64,000 bases of DNA, taken from Canna indica. Its lineage: Eukaryota; Streptophyta; Magnoliopsida; Zingiberales; Cannaceae. Shown piece after piece: positions 36,150 to 48,232 of this stretch. Location: NCBI GenBank assembly GCA_034359265.1, contig CP136891.1:6090501-6154500 (forward strand), in the 5' to 3' direction. A program made the position numbers and the translations under genes. How positions within the stretch are numbered: position 1 is the stretch's first letter; each line of letters begins with the position of its first letter. Under the pieces are notes generated by a model, which worked only from the letters and a program-made list of their open reading frames with translations, was not told where the DNA came from and searched no databases.

Positions 36150-38900
36150 ACTGAATATAGGCAGAGTAAGTTGAACTCTAGTCTCTCGTTTCACAAGTCA
36201 GCTAAAGATAAAACAATATCCATATTGCATTCTCTAAAACCAATCAAGAAAAAAACTTAAAACAACACAAGCAGTAGAGTAAGTTGTAACATTCACATTT
36301 TTCTGATAAAAGCATTCTTCTTCGCCCAATTAAAAGCCATATCAATGAATTTTCAATACCATAATATACTCTATTCATTACGTTCTTCGACCAAAAATTC
36401 AAGAATCAATGCTAACCTTAGTGCACGATAAGCTAAGATAGTTGGCACCATGCATGCGTACTCATCCTACAATGGTCCAGATTATTTAGTAAATTAACAC
36501 TCCAACTGTACAATTATGAGCTTGACTTAAATAAATGCTATAACAAGAGGTCATGGCATATTATTTCTCATAGTGTTACATCATTTACAATGCATCAAGT
36601 GTGTGGAAGTTGGATCAGTTTATTTTGTGTTGGTGATGGCATATCAGATAACATCCAATTCAGAACAAATGATTGTATGTTCTCCATTTTGATGTACTTC
36701 ATAACTTCATTTAATCATAAATCCCATCACCAGTAACTTATATGTTATGAATGAGCCAGTTTAAGTCTTAAATATAGGTCTTAAGGGAGAATCATAAATC
36801 CCTCTTTGTTTTACCTTTGTGGGTTTGGATTCGATCAAAAGGTTGGAACTTGAGTCTTGAGACATCAATTAATTTCCTTTCTCCTTAGTAATTAAGGTTA
36901 GTTCATATTTCTTGATGAATGCCTTTTAAAGTGCATGTGTGCTCAATAAACCACAAAAAAGAGCATACGAGTCACGAGTGGCTCTTGATAGCTAAACCTC
37001 TCATAGTCTCTATTACAGGAATAGCTTTTCTCATTATTCTATCATCTCTTCCAACTGCATGGGCAATGAAAGTGATGTGCGACACTGTTACACTGGCCAT
37101 GAACCAATTAAGTCCTATAAACTTAGCTCCTTATATATGTATATGTACGTGTTATGTTTCTGTTATAGGATTATCGAGTAGGTTGGTCCACTACAGTGAT
37201 ATCATCACTTGCAGGACTTGCCAAAAAATTTGCATTGATTGTTGGATCAATTATTGGTTTCTGATTGCGAGAAGTGTTTGCTTGTGTTACGCGATTCGAC
37301 CTATCGTTCAATGAGCAGGAAGACACATCGATACAATTCATGACTCGTCCAATAGTTTCGTCGTCTAGGGGTGTGCAACGGTCAGTTCGATAAATTAATC
37401 GAATCGACCGTTCGATTAACTGAACCGAATTTATACACAACCTCTTAACCATTTTTCGAACCGAAACTTTCAGTTAACCGACCAAATTAACTGAAAAATT
37501 TCAATTCGGTCCGGTTAACCGACCAAATTTTTTGATTTCAGAACAATTTCATCAGAATAATTCAGAACACACAAGCAATTTAACAAGAAGCAACATCCAA
37601 TATCATGTATCCACATTCAAAAATGAAAATATTTTAATCTACAATCAGTTAACACTTAACAACAAGCAATTTAATCTACAATCAAAATTCAAAACAATTA
37701 CTCAAAATAGTTAATTACTCAACTAGTGAACTAGCTAAGCAAATGATTTTATCAGTCTAGAGACTACTTACGCAACTAGCTAAGCAATTCTTTGCCTGTG
37801 AACTGTAGTTTATTACTCAACTAGTGAAAAATAAATCCTACTAACTTTCTCCATTCAATTTTCTCCATTCAATTCAAGTCTAGGGTTTATCTATCTCAAA
37901 GTCTCTAAAAAAAGTTTTAAGATGCATTCTACTATCTTATTATAGAGTCTTGTTATGTCTGAAATTTCTAGCACATATAGTGTAGTATTTGTTTCTTTTG
38001 CACCATATGGCTAGTGATGGATAGATTGACCTGACTGACCTGGTCCTATTTGCAAGTGTTCCGTGCTGTATCAACTAAATACTTCGAAAATAAATTCTGA
38101 TTCTGATAACTTGAATACGTACAAGCAAGTTCAAACCAAGAATGACCTTTTTTGCTGCCATTTTAAAACTGGCGGCACAACTAGTTCCTGATTTGGATTC
38201 TTTCTTTCTCCTTATAATTTCCATATAGTTAACGAGGTGTATTTTGCAATGTTTACAGGCTTCCTCACATGGGGAGGAAGGAATGACCTTATTCTATGTC
38301 TGTTGTAACCCAACTTATGGCTACAGATGGAGAGAAAGCTGATCAGTCAACTCACAAATATGACGAGCTAGACCAGTTTACAAATAATCAAACAACTGCA
38401 TGCATGCCTGAGTAGTTCGATCATACATGCATCGGGATTGACATCACTTTTCCGTCAGTATAGCTTGCAGTGCTATTGTTGCTTGTGTAGCAGTACCATT
38501 TCCATTCTACATTGTCACTTGTTTTGGACATCCCATTTACTTGCTTACATCTATTTAATCTATTTTTCATTAATCATGATATATACATGCCCTTTGTTTG
38601 CAACTGTTACTAAAAAGAGAAGACCTAATGCATGAAGTGTTATCAGGTTAAATTAGATCAAGGGATAGAATCTGTTTCTTAGCCAAAAGATGCTAGAATG
38701 AAAATTATCAAGCATCTCATCGTGTAAGCATCTCATCTTTATATGAGATCTTGTGATTAATAAAAAATGTGGGTAGATGGTGAGAGTGGAGATGAGCATT
38801 AACGAAAATTTGACGTTCATTAACTAAAATTAAAAGCATCTCTAATATTTGACTAAAATCGCAACTAAAATCAAACATCCACAATCGAATAGGAAACCGA
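36150..38900. other. Unassigned sequence within CACTA-2, one hAT-like end
   Basis: No gene is recognised. At 37366-37530 the sequence TAGGGGTGTGCAACGGTC followed by AACCG/CGGTT-rich stretches looks like the end of a short hAT-type element; its other end was not located. An open frame at 36919-37314 has no recognised motif. Confidence 0.4.
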
Positions 38901-39138
38901 GCGCTCGAAACCCGTAAAAGGGAAGGAATTCACTCGTCAGTCGGCTGTCTGTGACTACTTGCGCTTCCTCTTAGCGCTTCCTATGCTTCGCCACAAAGTA
39001 ACAAAGGATTAGGGCACGAGGAAGGGAAGGAACCTGTAGAAGGGGAGGGAAGAAATAAAAGCTCGAATCAGCTGCAGGGAATTAGAAGGAACATGCGCTA
39101 TCTGTGATGACTAGCTCGAACCAATTATTTTGTTGGCT

Positions 39139-39230
39139 ACGGGGAAGGAATCGGTGGGGAAGGAAACTATGGGGAAGGAGCCTGCGGGGAGGGAACCGGC
39201 GGGGAAGGAAACTGTGGGGAAGGAAGAAAT
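39139..39230. repeat. Short GGGGAAGGAA-type tandem repeats
   Basis: Units of about 15 bp with core GGGGAAGGAACC repeat six or seven times. Open frames across them on plus are repeat artefacts. They occupy a place in CACTA-2 similar to the GC-rich island of CACTA-1. Confidence 0.75.
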
Positions 39231-39429
39231 GGTTTTGTCGGGGCGACCTGAGAAGAAGGATGACGAGTGGGAGAGGGGGAAGAAAGACGAAGACGATGCT
39301 TTGTCGGCGTCGGCTGAAAAAAAAGAGGCGCGAGAAATTATTTTGACGAGTGGGAGAGGGGAAAACTAAAGTGGTCGCCGAAATGAGAGGGGGGGAAAAA
39401 AATTTGGTCGGCTGAAACGAAAAAAAAAT

Positions 39430-39510
39430 GCTAATTTACCAACGGATTATTTATCCGTTGGTAATTTTATTGGTAATACCAACAAATTATATCCGTTGGT
39501 AATAATTCTA
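39430..39510. repeat. Right subterminal repeats of CACTA-2
   Basis: CCAACGGAT, ATCCGTTGGT and ACCAACAAAT are clustered just inside the right end, the same motif family as at 23275-23640. Confidence 0.75.
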
Positions 39511-39878
39511 TTGATGAAGCTATGTTTTCTTGTAGTATATATATATATATATATACCCATATACTTATGTTTTGAAAACTTATGAAAATGTTGTTATCAA
39601 AATGTTGTGTGCTTATCAAAATGAAGTTGTTATATTAGAAGTTGTTATCAAAATACTTGAAGAGTTAAAATGTTATTAAAATATTATAATTTATATATTT
39701 TTAAAGTATCATGGGTACCCGCCAATACTCGTGGATATCCGTCCCCCCACAGGTAATTAAATGAGTATCCATTTTTTATACTCGCGGGGAATAAACGGGT
39801 AGCGGGTACCCGTTTATTTTACGAGGCGGGTAACGGGTAGGCACCCCCCGTACCCGCCCCACCCCGTTGATATCCCTA

Positions 39879-39943
39879 AAGAAGAAGAAGAAGAAGAAGA
39901 AGACGACTATTATTCGAGTGATGACGATCTCGATGAAGAATAA
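39879..39943 (+). pseudogene. Acidic C-terminal tail of the split TNP2 gene
   Basis: A run of GAA codons is followed by codons for DDYYSSDDDLDEE and a TAA stop at 39941-39943. It matches the Glu/Asp tail and stop of the CACTA-1 transposase and is the continuation of 22148-23010 after the hAT-like insertion. Confidence 0.85.
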
Positions 39944-40616
39944 ATGTAATATTCGTACACGACTATTATTAATTCGATTGTATATTTATTTTTTATTATA
40001 CATATATTATTTAATTATATATTTATTCGACACATGCCTCGAGGGAGATTTAATTTTGTCACGCCCCAATAACCTAGGGTCGCATGATCGGTTGGAGTAC
40101 ACTTTCGTACCCCGAAGCGTACCCAAACATGACCACAATGCGAAAAAGAAACACGACCATGCAATTTCCAAAATATATTATAAATGCATTTCCAAACAGA
40201 AATCTGCATCCACAATAGTATGTCAAATACTACATCAGAATACTGAAAAAAAATGCAACTATTGTCCTAAACATAACTACAACTTCGTGTCACGAGATTT
40301 ATGCCCTGAGCTTGCAACCCTCATGTACCTCGTGACAGTCTGCCACTTTGGCTATAAGATGTACATGGTCCCCAACTTTTGGTGCCAAAGGTGCTACTAG
40401 CTAGCGGCACTTGCGGAGGCTACTGCCTTTGCTCCAGCTCCCTACAGAGGTAAATGTGTCTTTTCCCAATCGTGTCCTCCACCTCAATTTGGTGTAACGA
40501 GAAATTTCTCAGTACACGAAAATAGCCTTAAATCCTACCACAAACACCTTCGGTGTCATATCCCAGGGCCAGTTTTGCAAAACAAACGGGGGACACGATC
40601 CGAAATCTAATTCAGT
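39944..40616. other. Unassigned, possible LTR fragment
   Basis: From about 40058 the sequence TGTCACGCCCCAATAACC and the following text resemble the start of some plant LTR retrotransposon LTRs, but no partner LTR, primer site or coding remnant was found. An open frame at 39867-40400 begins with lysine runs from the A-rich tail and is not credible. Confidence 0.3.
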
Positions 40617-41696
40617 CGCTACTAGAAATTAGATAATCTGCGGCGGCTAATTTACAACGGCTAGGTAGCGATCACAAATGTGACGATTCTGCGACCACAA
40701 CAAAATCGCCACATCTGCGATGACATTGCGATCGCTACATCTGCCGTAGCAAAATTAATAACTTTGCGACGACATAATGATCGCGTCGCAACCACTTTTT
40801 GAGATGGCGAAATACCGTCGCAAAAACTTTCATTGATTTATTATATAACACCTGCGGCCCCTCTTTTTTCTTCCTGCTCACTTGATCTCTCCCTCTCGAT
40901 CTCTCTCTCGCCCTAATTTAGTTGCCACCGCCCATCACCCGCCTGTGCCGCCCCCCGCCCACCCCTCGCCAGTATGCTCGCTCACCACCCTTGACCCTTT
41001 GGCGATTACTAAAGAGGAGGGCCGGCCGGCCCTCCCTTCCATCTGTCGCGAATCTGCATGAAAATAAAAAACTAAAGACCGACGGCTTCGAGAGGGCCGC
41101 GTCGGCTGTCGGTGATATAGTAAATAAGAATCCACGGTTTACCAACGACTGACGAGCCATCAGTGAAAAAGGTTTTCTTTCTCCCGCTCTTCTTTCTGCA
41201 CAATGTTCTCCCCTGACTTGTCGGTGTCAAAGCCCTTCGCCGCCGTCTGCAAGCCTTCGTCATCCTCAAGCCTTGGTCTCCGCTAATCGCCGCTCACAAG
41301 CCTTCGCCGTCGCCGCCTTCTTCCTCGCCAAAGACCGCCATCGTCGACTAATTTCAGGTGAGGTCTTCTTCCTCTCCTCTTCGGTCGACTGAGGCCGAAA
41401 CTTTAGGTTTCAGCCGCCGTCAACAGTAACTAATTTTTTTAAATTTGTTAATTAGTTTTTGTTTAATATTAGATTAAATTAGATTTAGGTTAAAACTAGA
41501 TTTAGATTTCTTTGATATTTTTTTACTGTTAATGTTTTAATGTTAAAATTAGATTTATGTTTAAATGTTATTTTTTTACTGTTAAAATTATTTGTTAATG
41601 TTTTTTTTAATGTTAATTAGATTTAGATTTAGGTTATATCTGTTAATTAATTTTAGTTTAGATTAATTAGATTAATTAGATTAATTTTAATGTTAA

Positions 41697-41822
41697 CGTG
41701 GACTCGTGCCAAAAATCGTCCACGGTGGACTTGCGCCAGAATCGTCCACTTTGGGCTCGCGCCGAATCATCCACTTTGGATTCGCGCCGAAATCGTCCAA
41801 TGTTGACTCGCACTGACATCCA
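41697..41822. repeat. Diverged tandem repeats upstream of the TNP2 start
   Basis: About five units built on CGCGCCGAAATCGTCCACTTT and variants. They are the inverse of the 26-bp array at 6365-6520 of CACTA-1, more diverged. Confidence 0.75.
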
Positions 41823-42017
41823 TAAATTTAGAAAATAAATTAATCATGACAAGTTGATACGTTTCACGTATGCATCGACGAGTCAAGTTATAATTTTGCA
41901 AAATTTTAGATCCGTTCGGGGGTTGTATGCTCGTGTAAATGAAGTAGATGATCTTTTATACGATGTACAACCTTTGAATTATCCCTAATGGGATAATTTG
42001 AGGATATAATTATTTGT

Positions 42018-42185
42018 ATTGCACTTAATTATTATTTTTTTAGTCATTATTCATTTTTAAATTTTGGCTTGTATCTCCCTTATTCTCCTGTACGCGCCTA
42101 GATGATATGCATATTCGTAGAATTGTAGGGAGATGCTGCCAAAATTTAGAATAAAGTTAATGACTAAAAAAATACTTAGTGCAAT
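42018..42185. repeat. Inverted repeat upstream of TNP2 in CACTA-3
   Basis: ATTGCACTTA at the left pairs with TAGTGCAAT at the right, and further inward TTTTGGC...ATCTCCC pairs with GGGAGAT...GCCAAAA. Position and stem sequence correspond to the 5978-6149 hairpin of CACTA-1. Confidence 0.75.
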
Positions 42186-42267
42186 ATGAATAACATGAAT
42201 CCTGAATGAAATAGGATCATCTTACCTAGAACATTAACTGAAGATATTGTCAACTTTTTGACAGAAT

Positions 42268-43038
42268 ATGTCAGGTGATCGAAGTTGGATGTACCGACGA
42301 ATTCATCGTGGAGCTATAACGGATGAATTTTGAGTAGGCGTAACTTCTTAAATTTCACCTACTCGAATCGAAAATTCGTTAGTGGTGATCAAATTCAATG
42401 TTTGTTTCGGAAATGTTCGAACATAAGATTTTTGGATCGGGAAACTGTCACAATGCATTTATATACAAAAAGATTCACACCAAGATATTTTGTATGGAAT
42501 TATCACGGGGAGTCACGTGAAGTCGGGACGTCGAGCAATCATGTTGTCCATTCTCATGGTGAATCTTCTAGTGTCGTTGTTTCTCCTTCTTCCAATCCCC
42601 CTAATCTTTGTAGAATAATGATTTTGGATAGTCTTGGCGGTCAATTCTATTTAAATGATAATGTTGAGTCGGTTATTGAGACGGCAGTGCCACCAGATAC
42701 TACGACAGTTAAAGTCATTGAAGAACAATCTGTGATACAGATTAAATTACCGAATAAGGAGGCTGCAGAATTTTACGAGATGTTGAAAGCTACCGATGAA
42801 CCTAAATATATAATATTTTCGGCAATGACACAACTCATGAACATCAAGTCCAATTGTAATATCAACAAGGTTGCGTTTAATCGGATTGCAGGCTTTTTCA
42901 ATGGAATGTTACCTCCAGATAACAAGTTTGAGTCAACTTTTTATAAGACAAAAAAGTTGATGATGAAATTAGGGATTTAGTATGAAAAGATACACGCGTG
43001 CCCAAATAACTGTATTTTATATTATAAAGAAAATACAT
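42268..43038 (+). pseudogene. 5' part of a TNP2 CACTA transposase, truncated
   Basis: From ATG 42268 the product follows CACTA-1: SGDRSWMYRRIHRGAITDEF, then an in-frame TGA and a short deletion that shifts frame near 42345, then NFTYSNRKFVSGDQI through FYKTKKLMMKLGI and YYKEN. A second stop (TAG) lies at about 42978. It ends about one fifth of the way into the protein, before the TNP2 catalytic region. At the position of the CACTA-1 nonsense codon it has a sense codon (alanine). Confidence 0.88.
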
Positions 43039-43265
43039 GTGTGCCCAAAATTTTGTGGAGTAAAAGATCTAGCCACAAACTATCTTTGCATATCAAATAT
43101 TTCGATATAAGTATTGATGGTGTACTAGCTTTGCCACGATGAATGACTATATTGACAAAGGACATAATCATCAATACGAGAATCCAAGTGTATGACAATT
43201 GCATATTGTGTAATGACATCCTAGAATCACACGAGCACACACTTTTTCTACTATTGCCAATTAAT

Positions 43266-43877
43266 TAGGGATGAGCATGGACCGGTTAACCGATCCATTA
43301 ACTTCAATTTTTCAAAATCATTCATCGTAAATCGATCCATTAACTTCGATTTTGGTTTTTTCGGTTCGGTTAACCGATAATTTTCGGTTAATCAATAAAT
43401 TTTTTTACCATACAAACATAATAATATTATGCAAATCATGGAGAAAAATCCAAACAAATACTGAATTCTCATTGAAAAAAGAAAAAGAAAAAGTGAAACC
43501 ACTTGAACCAAGATAATGTTCTACAAAAACTAATATTTTTATTTTTATTTTTATAATTTTTTATAATTTTTTATAAATTTTTTATAGTTTTTTATAGTTT
43601 TTTATAATTTTTTGTAATTTCTTATAATTTTTTTATAGTTTATAAATCATTATTTAATATATATATTATTAAAAATTAATAAATTATATCGAACCGGTCG
43701 GTTAACCGAAATCGATGGACTTTTTAACTCTCGGACCGAAACCGAAACCGAAAACCAATTTTTCCAAAAATAAAAATAGAAACCGAAAAAATCGGTTCGG
43801 TTAACCGAAAAAACCGGTTCAATTTCGGACCGGTTTTCCGGTTAACTGAAAAACTAGTTTTTTTTTGCTCGCCCCTA
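43266..43877. mobile_element. hAT-type non-autonomous element (612 bp)
   Basis: Ends are TAGGGATGAGCA and, inverted, TAGGGGCGAGCA. The flanks CAATTAAT (43258-43265) and CCATTAAT (43878-43885) agree at seven of eight positions. The interior is rich in CGGTTAACCG inverted motifs and has no coding sequence. Confidence 0.82.
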
Positions 43878-43885
43878 CCATTAAT

Positions 43886-44299
43886 TCACCATTCATAGTT
43901 GGAACACCTTCCCGTAAATTACAAGCTCCAAACACACACCCTTGAACTATTAGGAAATTAGGTAAATTTCCTGCAAGATCTACGAAATTCGAACACGACG
44001 TGAGATACGAACCAAGCTCAAATAGAAAAATATGAAAGTAATAGACACGAAATTAATATGATTCTAAATTGACAATATAATGTGCCGATCCTAGGTCCAC
44101 GTGGAGTAAGATGAGTTCTATCTTATTTGCTTCTCAAATCAACATGTACATGTAGCTTAAGACAGTAACAAAATAAATTAAGATAGCTATCACATGGATC
44201 GAATCAATATGAGATAAGTATTGCCTTGATAATAGAGTTCTTAATATAAAGCTTCTCTTTAGGATTGCTGACATACATGAGGTTATATGTGAACTTGAT
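43886..44299. other. Block B sequence between two hAT elements
   Basis: No gene is recognised. The sequence resumes after the 3.0-kb hAT element at 47306. Confidence 0.4.
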
Positions 44300-44307
44300 G
44301 CTTCAAG

Positions 44308-47297
44308 TAGAGGTGGCAAGTTGGCAACGGGCCGAGCCTGGCCCGGCACGACTGTGCCCAGGAGACGAGTCGAGCTCGCCTCTTGGGCACGGCCCTCAGT
44401 CGAACCGTGCTCGGCACGGCACGCGGGCCGACCACGGCCCACATGTCGTGCTCTGGGCGAGCACGGGGTAGACCTGGCGCGCGCCAACCTAGGCCTGGCT
44501 CGGGCCGACCGATAATGTTAAAAAAAATTAAATTAATTTTTTCTATAAATACCCATCTTCTTTTGCATTTCTTCTATCTTCATCTTCAACTCTTTCTCTC
44601 AACTCCCAACTTTCAATTCTCAACTCTCAACTCTCTTACTCTCAACAATCTAAGTTCATTTACAATCATTCTCAATAATATTTTAAGTTCATCAAGGAGA
44701 CAAAGATTCAAGATCATTGTCAAATTTTTTTAATCTCTTAAATTTGTTTTATTGATCAGTATAATATTTTTACTTTTTATATTTTTAATTTTTACTAATG
44801 GCGGATGGAGATTTTTTAGGTTATACTCCACAAACTGGATCAAATATGTTAGAAAAAATGCCTCCTGCTACTCCTACCACTCCTACCACTCAACAAAATC
44901 AAAACATAGAGATAAGTTCATCTATTAATTTATGTCCATCAGGTAGGAAAAAAATATGGTATGTGAATATTTTAAGAAAATTATTGAAGCTGATGACACC
45001 ATAACAACAACCTGGTGTAAAAAATGTCAAAAAAAAAATTTCAGCTTCAACAACAGGAGGAACTGGTCATCTATTACGTCATGCAAAAGGTCATGACAAT
45101 AAGGTTGCACAAGCTCAACAAATTATTAATTTATCTTCTTTTGGTTTAACGGTTTTTTCGTATGATCATGATTTTCAACGTCGAGAACTTGCAAAATTAA
45201 TTGTTCAAAGTGAATCTCATTTTAGTTTTGTTGATCAACCAAGATTTTCTAGTTAGATTCAAAATACTTTACAACCAAAATATAAAAAAATTACTCGAAA
45301 TATAATGAAAAGTGATGCTTTAAAATTATTTTTTATATATAGAGAAAATATAATGACTAGTTTTCAAAATAATAAATCAAAAATTTCTTTAACATCTGAT
45401 GTTTGGTCTAGTCAATGTACTACTAATTCTTACATTTGTGTTACTGCGCATTGGATTGATGAAAATTTTATTTTGTAAAAAAGAATAATTGGTTTTAAAG
45501 TTTTTGAATATCCACACACTTCTGTTGTCATTTTTTCTGCTATTAGATTTGTAACATCTTTCTGTAATATAAATGATATAAAAAATTCGATTAGTTTTGA
45601 TAATGCTAGTAATAATGATGTTGTTATTCCTCTCCTTATACAGTTATTTAGGCCAGTATTAGATGGTGAATTATTTCATATTCGTTGTGTTTGTCATGTT
45701 CTTAATTTATGTGTACAAGATGGTTTAAAACTAGTAAATATACATGTATTAAAAAAAATATTAGATATATGCGTTCTTCAAAAGCAAGAACACAAGAATT
45801 TAAAAAATTATGTCAATCTTTTAATAAATCATTTAAAAAATTTAATGGTGATGTTGTTACTAGATGGAATTCAACATATCATATGCTTATGTCTACTACA
45901 AGATATCAAGAAATCCTTACAATGTTTTATAATGAAAATATGTCTGGTGATCCAATTAATGATAATGATTGGTTAGTTGCTAGGCATATTACTCAAATTT
46001 TAGAGCTTTTTAATAAAGTTATCGAACAACTTTCCGGTGTTTATTATCCTACATGTAATTTAACTCTTTCACATATAGTTCGTATTATTGAAGTATTTTC
46101 TTCATATAGACATCATCCTTTATTTGCACAAATTATTTCTTTAATGGAATCTAAATTTAAAAAGTATTGATCAGATATACCTACTTTATTTTGTTTAGCA
46201 ATATGTTTAGATCCTAGAATAAAAATTGATGATTTAAATATGTTGTTAGATGATTATTATAAGAATATGGAATTAGATAATGTTGAAGAAAAAAATTTAA
46301 AATTTTGAATTTATTGAATTCTATGTTTGTATTTTACGCTTCAAAATTTGGTGATACAATTACAAATAAGACAACATCTTCTTCTAAATTAAGAGATGAT
46401 AGTGGGAATAGTATTAATTCTCAACTTGGTCGTAGGATTAAAAAAAACTAAATCTACTAATTTTAATGAATTACTTTTTTTTCTAGATCATAATCATTCT
46501 GATAAAATAGATGATAATAAGATTTTAGCATGGTGGAAAAAATAAAAAAATATGTATCCTATTATTTCCATCATGGCACGTGATATACTAACTGTTCTTG
46601 TGTCTACAGTAGCTTCCGAGTCTTATTTTAGTGCAGGAAATAGAATTCTCGACGAAAGAAAGAGCCGAACGAGTGCAGAAACGTTTGAAATGTGCAATTG
46701 CTTAAAAGACTAGTTGGATGCTGAAAATAAATTACAAGATAAGGGAAGACACGACACTTCATCATTGGGAGAGGAGGAAGCTCAAACAAGCGAAGCTGGC
46801 GCTACTAGTCCAAGTATAAGTTAAATCACCGGGACTACGGGTGATTAAAAATATAAAAAGAACTACGTAGACATGATCCTTCTATAGTTAATCATTGGGG
46901 AGTACAAGTTTAGCTATAGAATGTACGTAGGCAACTTTTTACGGTGTGGTCTATTATAATATTTAAAAAAATTGTTTTATCATTGGATGAATATTTTTGT
47001 ATTAAAGATAAATAAAAATTTAATTATAATTTAATTTTTTTTAAAATCTTTTTATTAATTTGTACTGTGTTGCAATGTTATATATAAAAAATGTGTTAAA
47101 AAATATATAATAAAGCTTAGTACAATGGTTAAGATATCTCAAATAAAATTAGAGGTTCAAATTCAAAACTAATTTTCGGACCGAGCTCGTGCTGGGCTTG
47201 CCCGCTGCACTTTTGGGTCGTGCCAATCACGGCCCGAAATGTGGCCGGGCCGTGGCCGGGCCTGGGCTGGCCCAGGAACAGCCCATTACCGCCTCTA
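44308..47297 (+). mobile_element. hAT transposon with full ends (2,990 bp)
   Basis: Ends are TAGAGGTGGCAA and, inverted, TAGAGGCGGTAA, flanked by a perfect 8-bp target duplication GCTTCAAG (44300-44307 and 47298-47305). The GC-rich subterminal regions carry repeated GGCCGGGCC/GGCCCGGCA motifs. One transposase gene, now broken, lies in plus orientation. Confidence 0.93.
44798..46824 (+). pseudogene. hAT transposase, multiple stops
   Basis: The start is MADGDFLGYTPQTGSNML. Then follow a GHLLRHAKGH segment where a BED zinc finger would end, SLTSDVWSSQCTTNSYICVT and SFDNASNNDVVI (catalytic region), and FHIRCVCHVLNLC. The C-terminal hATC dimerisation region ends it (YPIISIMARDILTVLVSTVA, SESYFSAGNRILDERKSRT). 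Stops at 45001, about 45255 and 45476, frame changes near 45760 and 46300 and further stops near the end make it non-functional. The front zinc finger is incomplete. Confidence 0.9.
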
Positions 47298-47305
47298 GCT
47301 TCAAG

Positions 47306-47813
47306 AGAAAGAGGATGCCAAGAATTTTGCTTGCACCTTCAACTTCAATGGCACCAGAAGGATCACCTATTTCTCTTTTTAAAAATAAATAAATTGCATA
47401 CCAATGTCAAAATTGATGCCGACACGTAGCTCCTTTATTCTAGCTTAATTTTTAGCTTCAATTTTGACTCATTTGTTGGCATCGATTTGTTAGTAGTCAA
47501 TATGATAATTAGAAATGGTGCTTATTTTCTAAGAGTCCTCGTAGTAGGTAAACTTGAAAGTTGTCACGAGAATTTTCAAAGTGATAACAAGATCGAAGAT
47601 GACTAAATTACCAAACTAACACTTGGAAGTTTTTTTGTAAAACTGACTGGAAATGCTATTGTGCTCTTGAGGTTGAATCTGATTCCATCACTACAATTCC
47701 ATGGGTTATGAATATTAATTGAAGATCGTCCATGGCAGTTATGGAAGCTCTTTAACAAAATTGATTCTCTCATTCAAGATATTAATCGAGCCTATCTCAT
47801 TCTTAATTTGATA
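47306..47813. other. Block B flank homologous to 16117-16400
   Basis: It has no gene of its own. It carries the collinear match to block A (TTTTTAGCTTCAATTTTGA, GCATCGATTTGT, TTTCTAAGAGTCCT) and then unmatched sequence up to the next insertion. Confidence 0.6.
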
Positions 47814-48232
47814 CCTTCGACTAGGACTGTAAGTGAGCCGAGCAGCTCATGAGCTACTCGAGATCGACTTAAGATGAAAACTCGAACTCGACTCGATCTT
47901 ATTGAGCTCGAGCCGAGCTTTATATGAAAGCAAGCCGAGCTCGAGCTAAGCAATACTCGGCTCGAGCGGCTCGCGAGCCTAATCGATCGAGCTTCATATA
48001 TATATATATAATTATATAAAGGAAAATTACCTAAATATATCATGTACTTTGTGATTTTTCTCATCTTTGACCTGTACTTTTATTTATTTCAATTGAATCC
48101 TATATTTTTACATTTGTTTCAATTGAATCCTACCTTCTAATTTTCGTCAGCAGCTCCGTTAAACCGATGATGTGGTTCGCTGACGTGTATTAAAAAATAT
48201 TTTTTTTAATATTAAATTTTTATAGTGAAAAC

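Larger units (their letters stand above)
23256..39537 (-). mobile_element. CACTA-2, decayed CACTA element of about 16.3 kb
   Basis: The left end TACTACAAAAAAATAG and the inverse of the right end, TACTACAAGAAAACATAG, are CACTA-type ends with C replaced by T. Subterminal arrays of CCAACGGAT/ATCCGTTGGT lie next to both ends (23275-23640 and 39430-39510). Inside are a Transposase_24 gene and a TNP2 gene, both on minus and both broken. The 3-bp target duplication cannot be assigned because the right end abuts a TA repeat. Its length is inflated by insertions (25060-27590, about 28400-31060, about 34690-39100). Confidence 0.8.
23011..39878. mobile_element. hAT-like non-autonomous element, split by CACTA-2
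   Basis: The left end TAGGGATGACAATATTACCCG and right end CGTTGATATCCCTA are inverted repeats of hAT type. Eight-base flanks AATAAGAA (23003-23010) and AAGAAGAA (39879-39886) differ at one position. Without the nested CACTA element it would be about 586 bp (23011-23255 plus 39538-39878), rich in GCGGGTACCCG motifs. It sits inside the acidic tail of a TNP2 gene. Confidence 0.82.
40617..43040 (+). mobile_element. CACTA-3, 5' part of a CACTA-1-like element
   Basis: From GCTACTAGAAATTAG, a degraded CACTACTAGAAA-type end, the block runs through TGCGGCG/CGCCGCA-type subterminal repeats (40640-40850), a GC-rich island (40920-41400), tandem repeats (41697-41822), the hairpin (42018-42185) and the first fifth of a TNP2 gene. 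This is the CACTA-1 order in the opposite orientation. It stops abruptly at about 43040, where block B begins. The TNP2 3' part at 22148-23010 could be its missing half. Confidence 0.72.

Noticed and set aside
36919..37314. 131-codon frame with hydrophobic stretches
   Set aside because: No recognisable family, and it lies in sequence with transposon debris; hydrophobicity follows from AT-rich codons.
39104..39369. Lysine/glutamate-rich frames
   Set aside because: They result from GGGGAAGGAA tandem repeats; no conserved domain.
23256..39537. A 3-bp target duplication for CACTA-2
   Set aside because: Neighbouring triplets are ATA and TAT, and a TA repeat adjoins the right end, so no duplication can be claimed.
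40918..41269. Several overlapping frames on both strands in a GC-rich island
   Set aside because: No motif, and the location matches the non-coding GC-rich island of CACTA-1.
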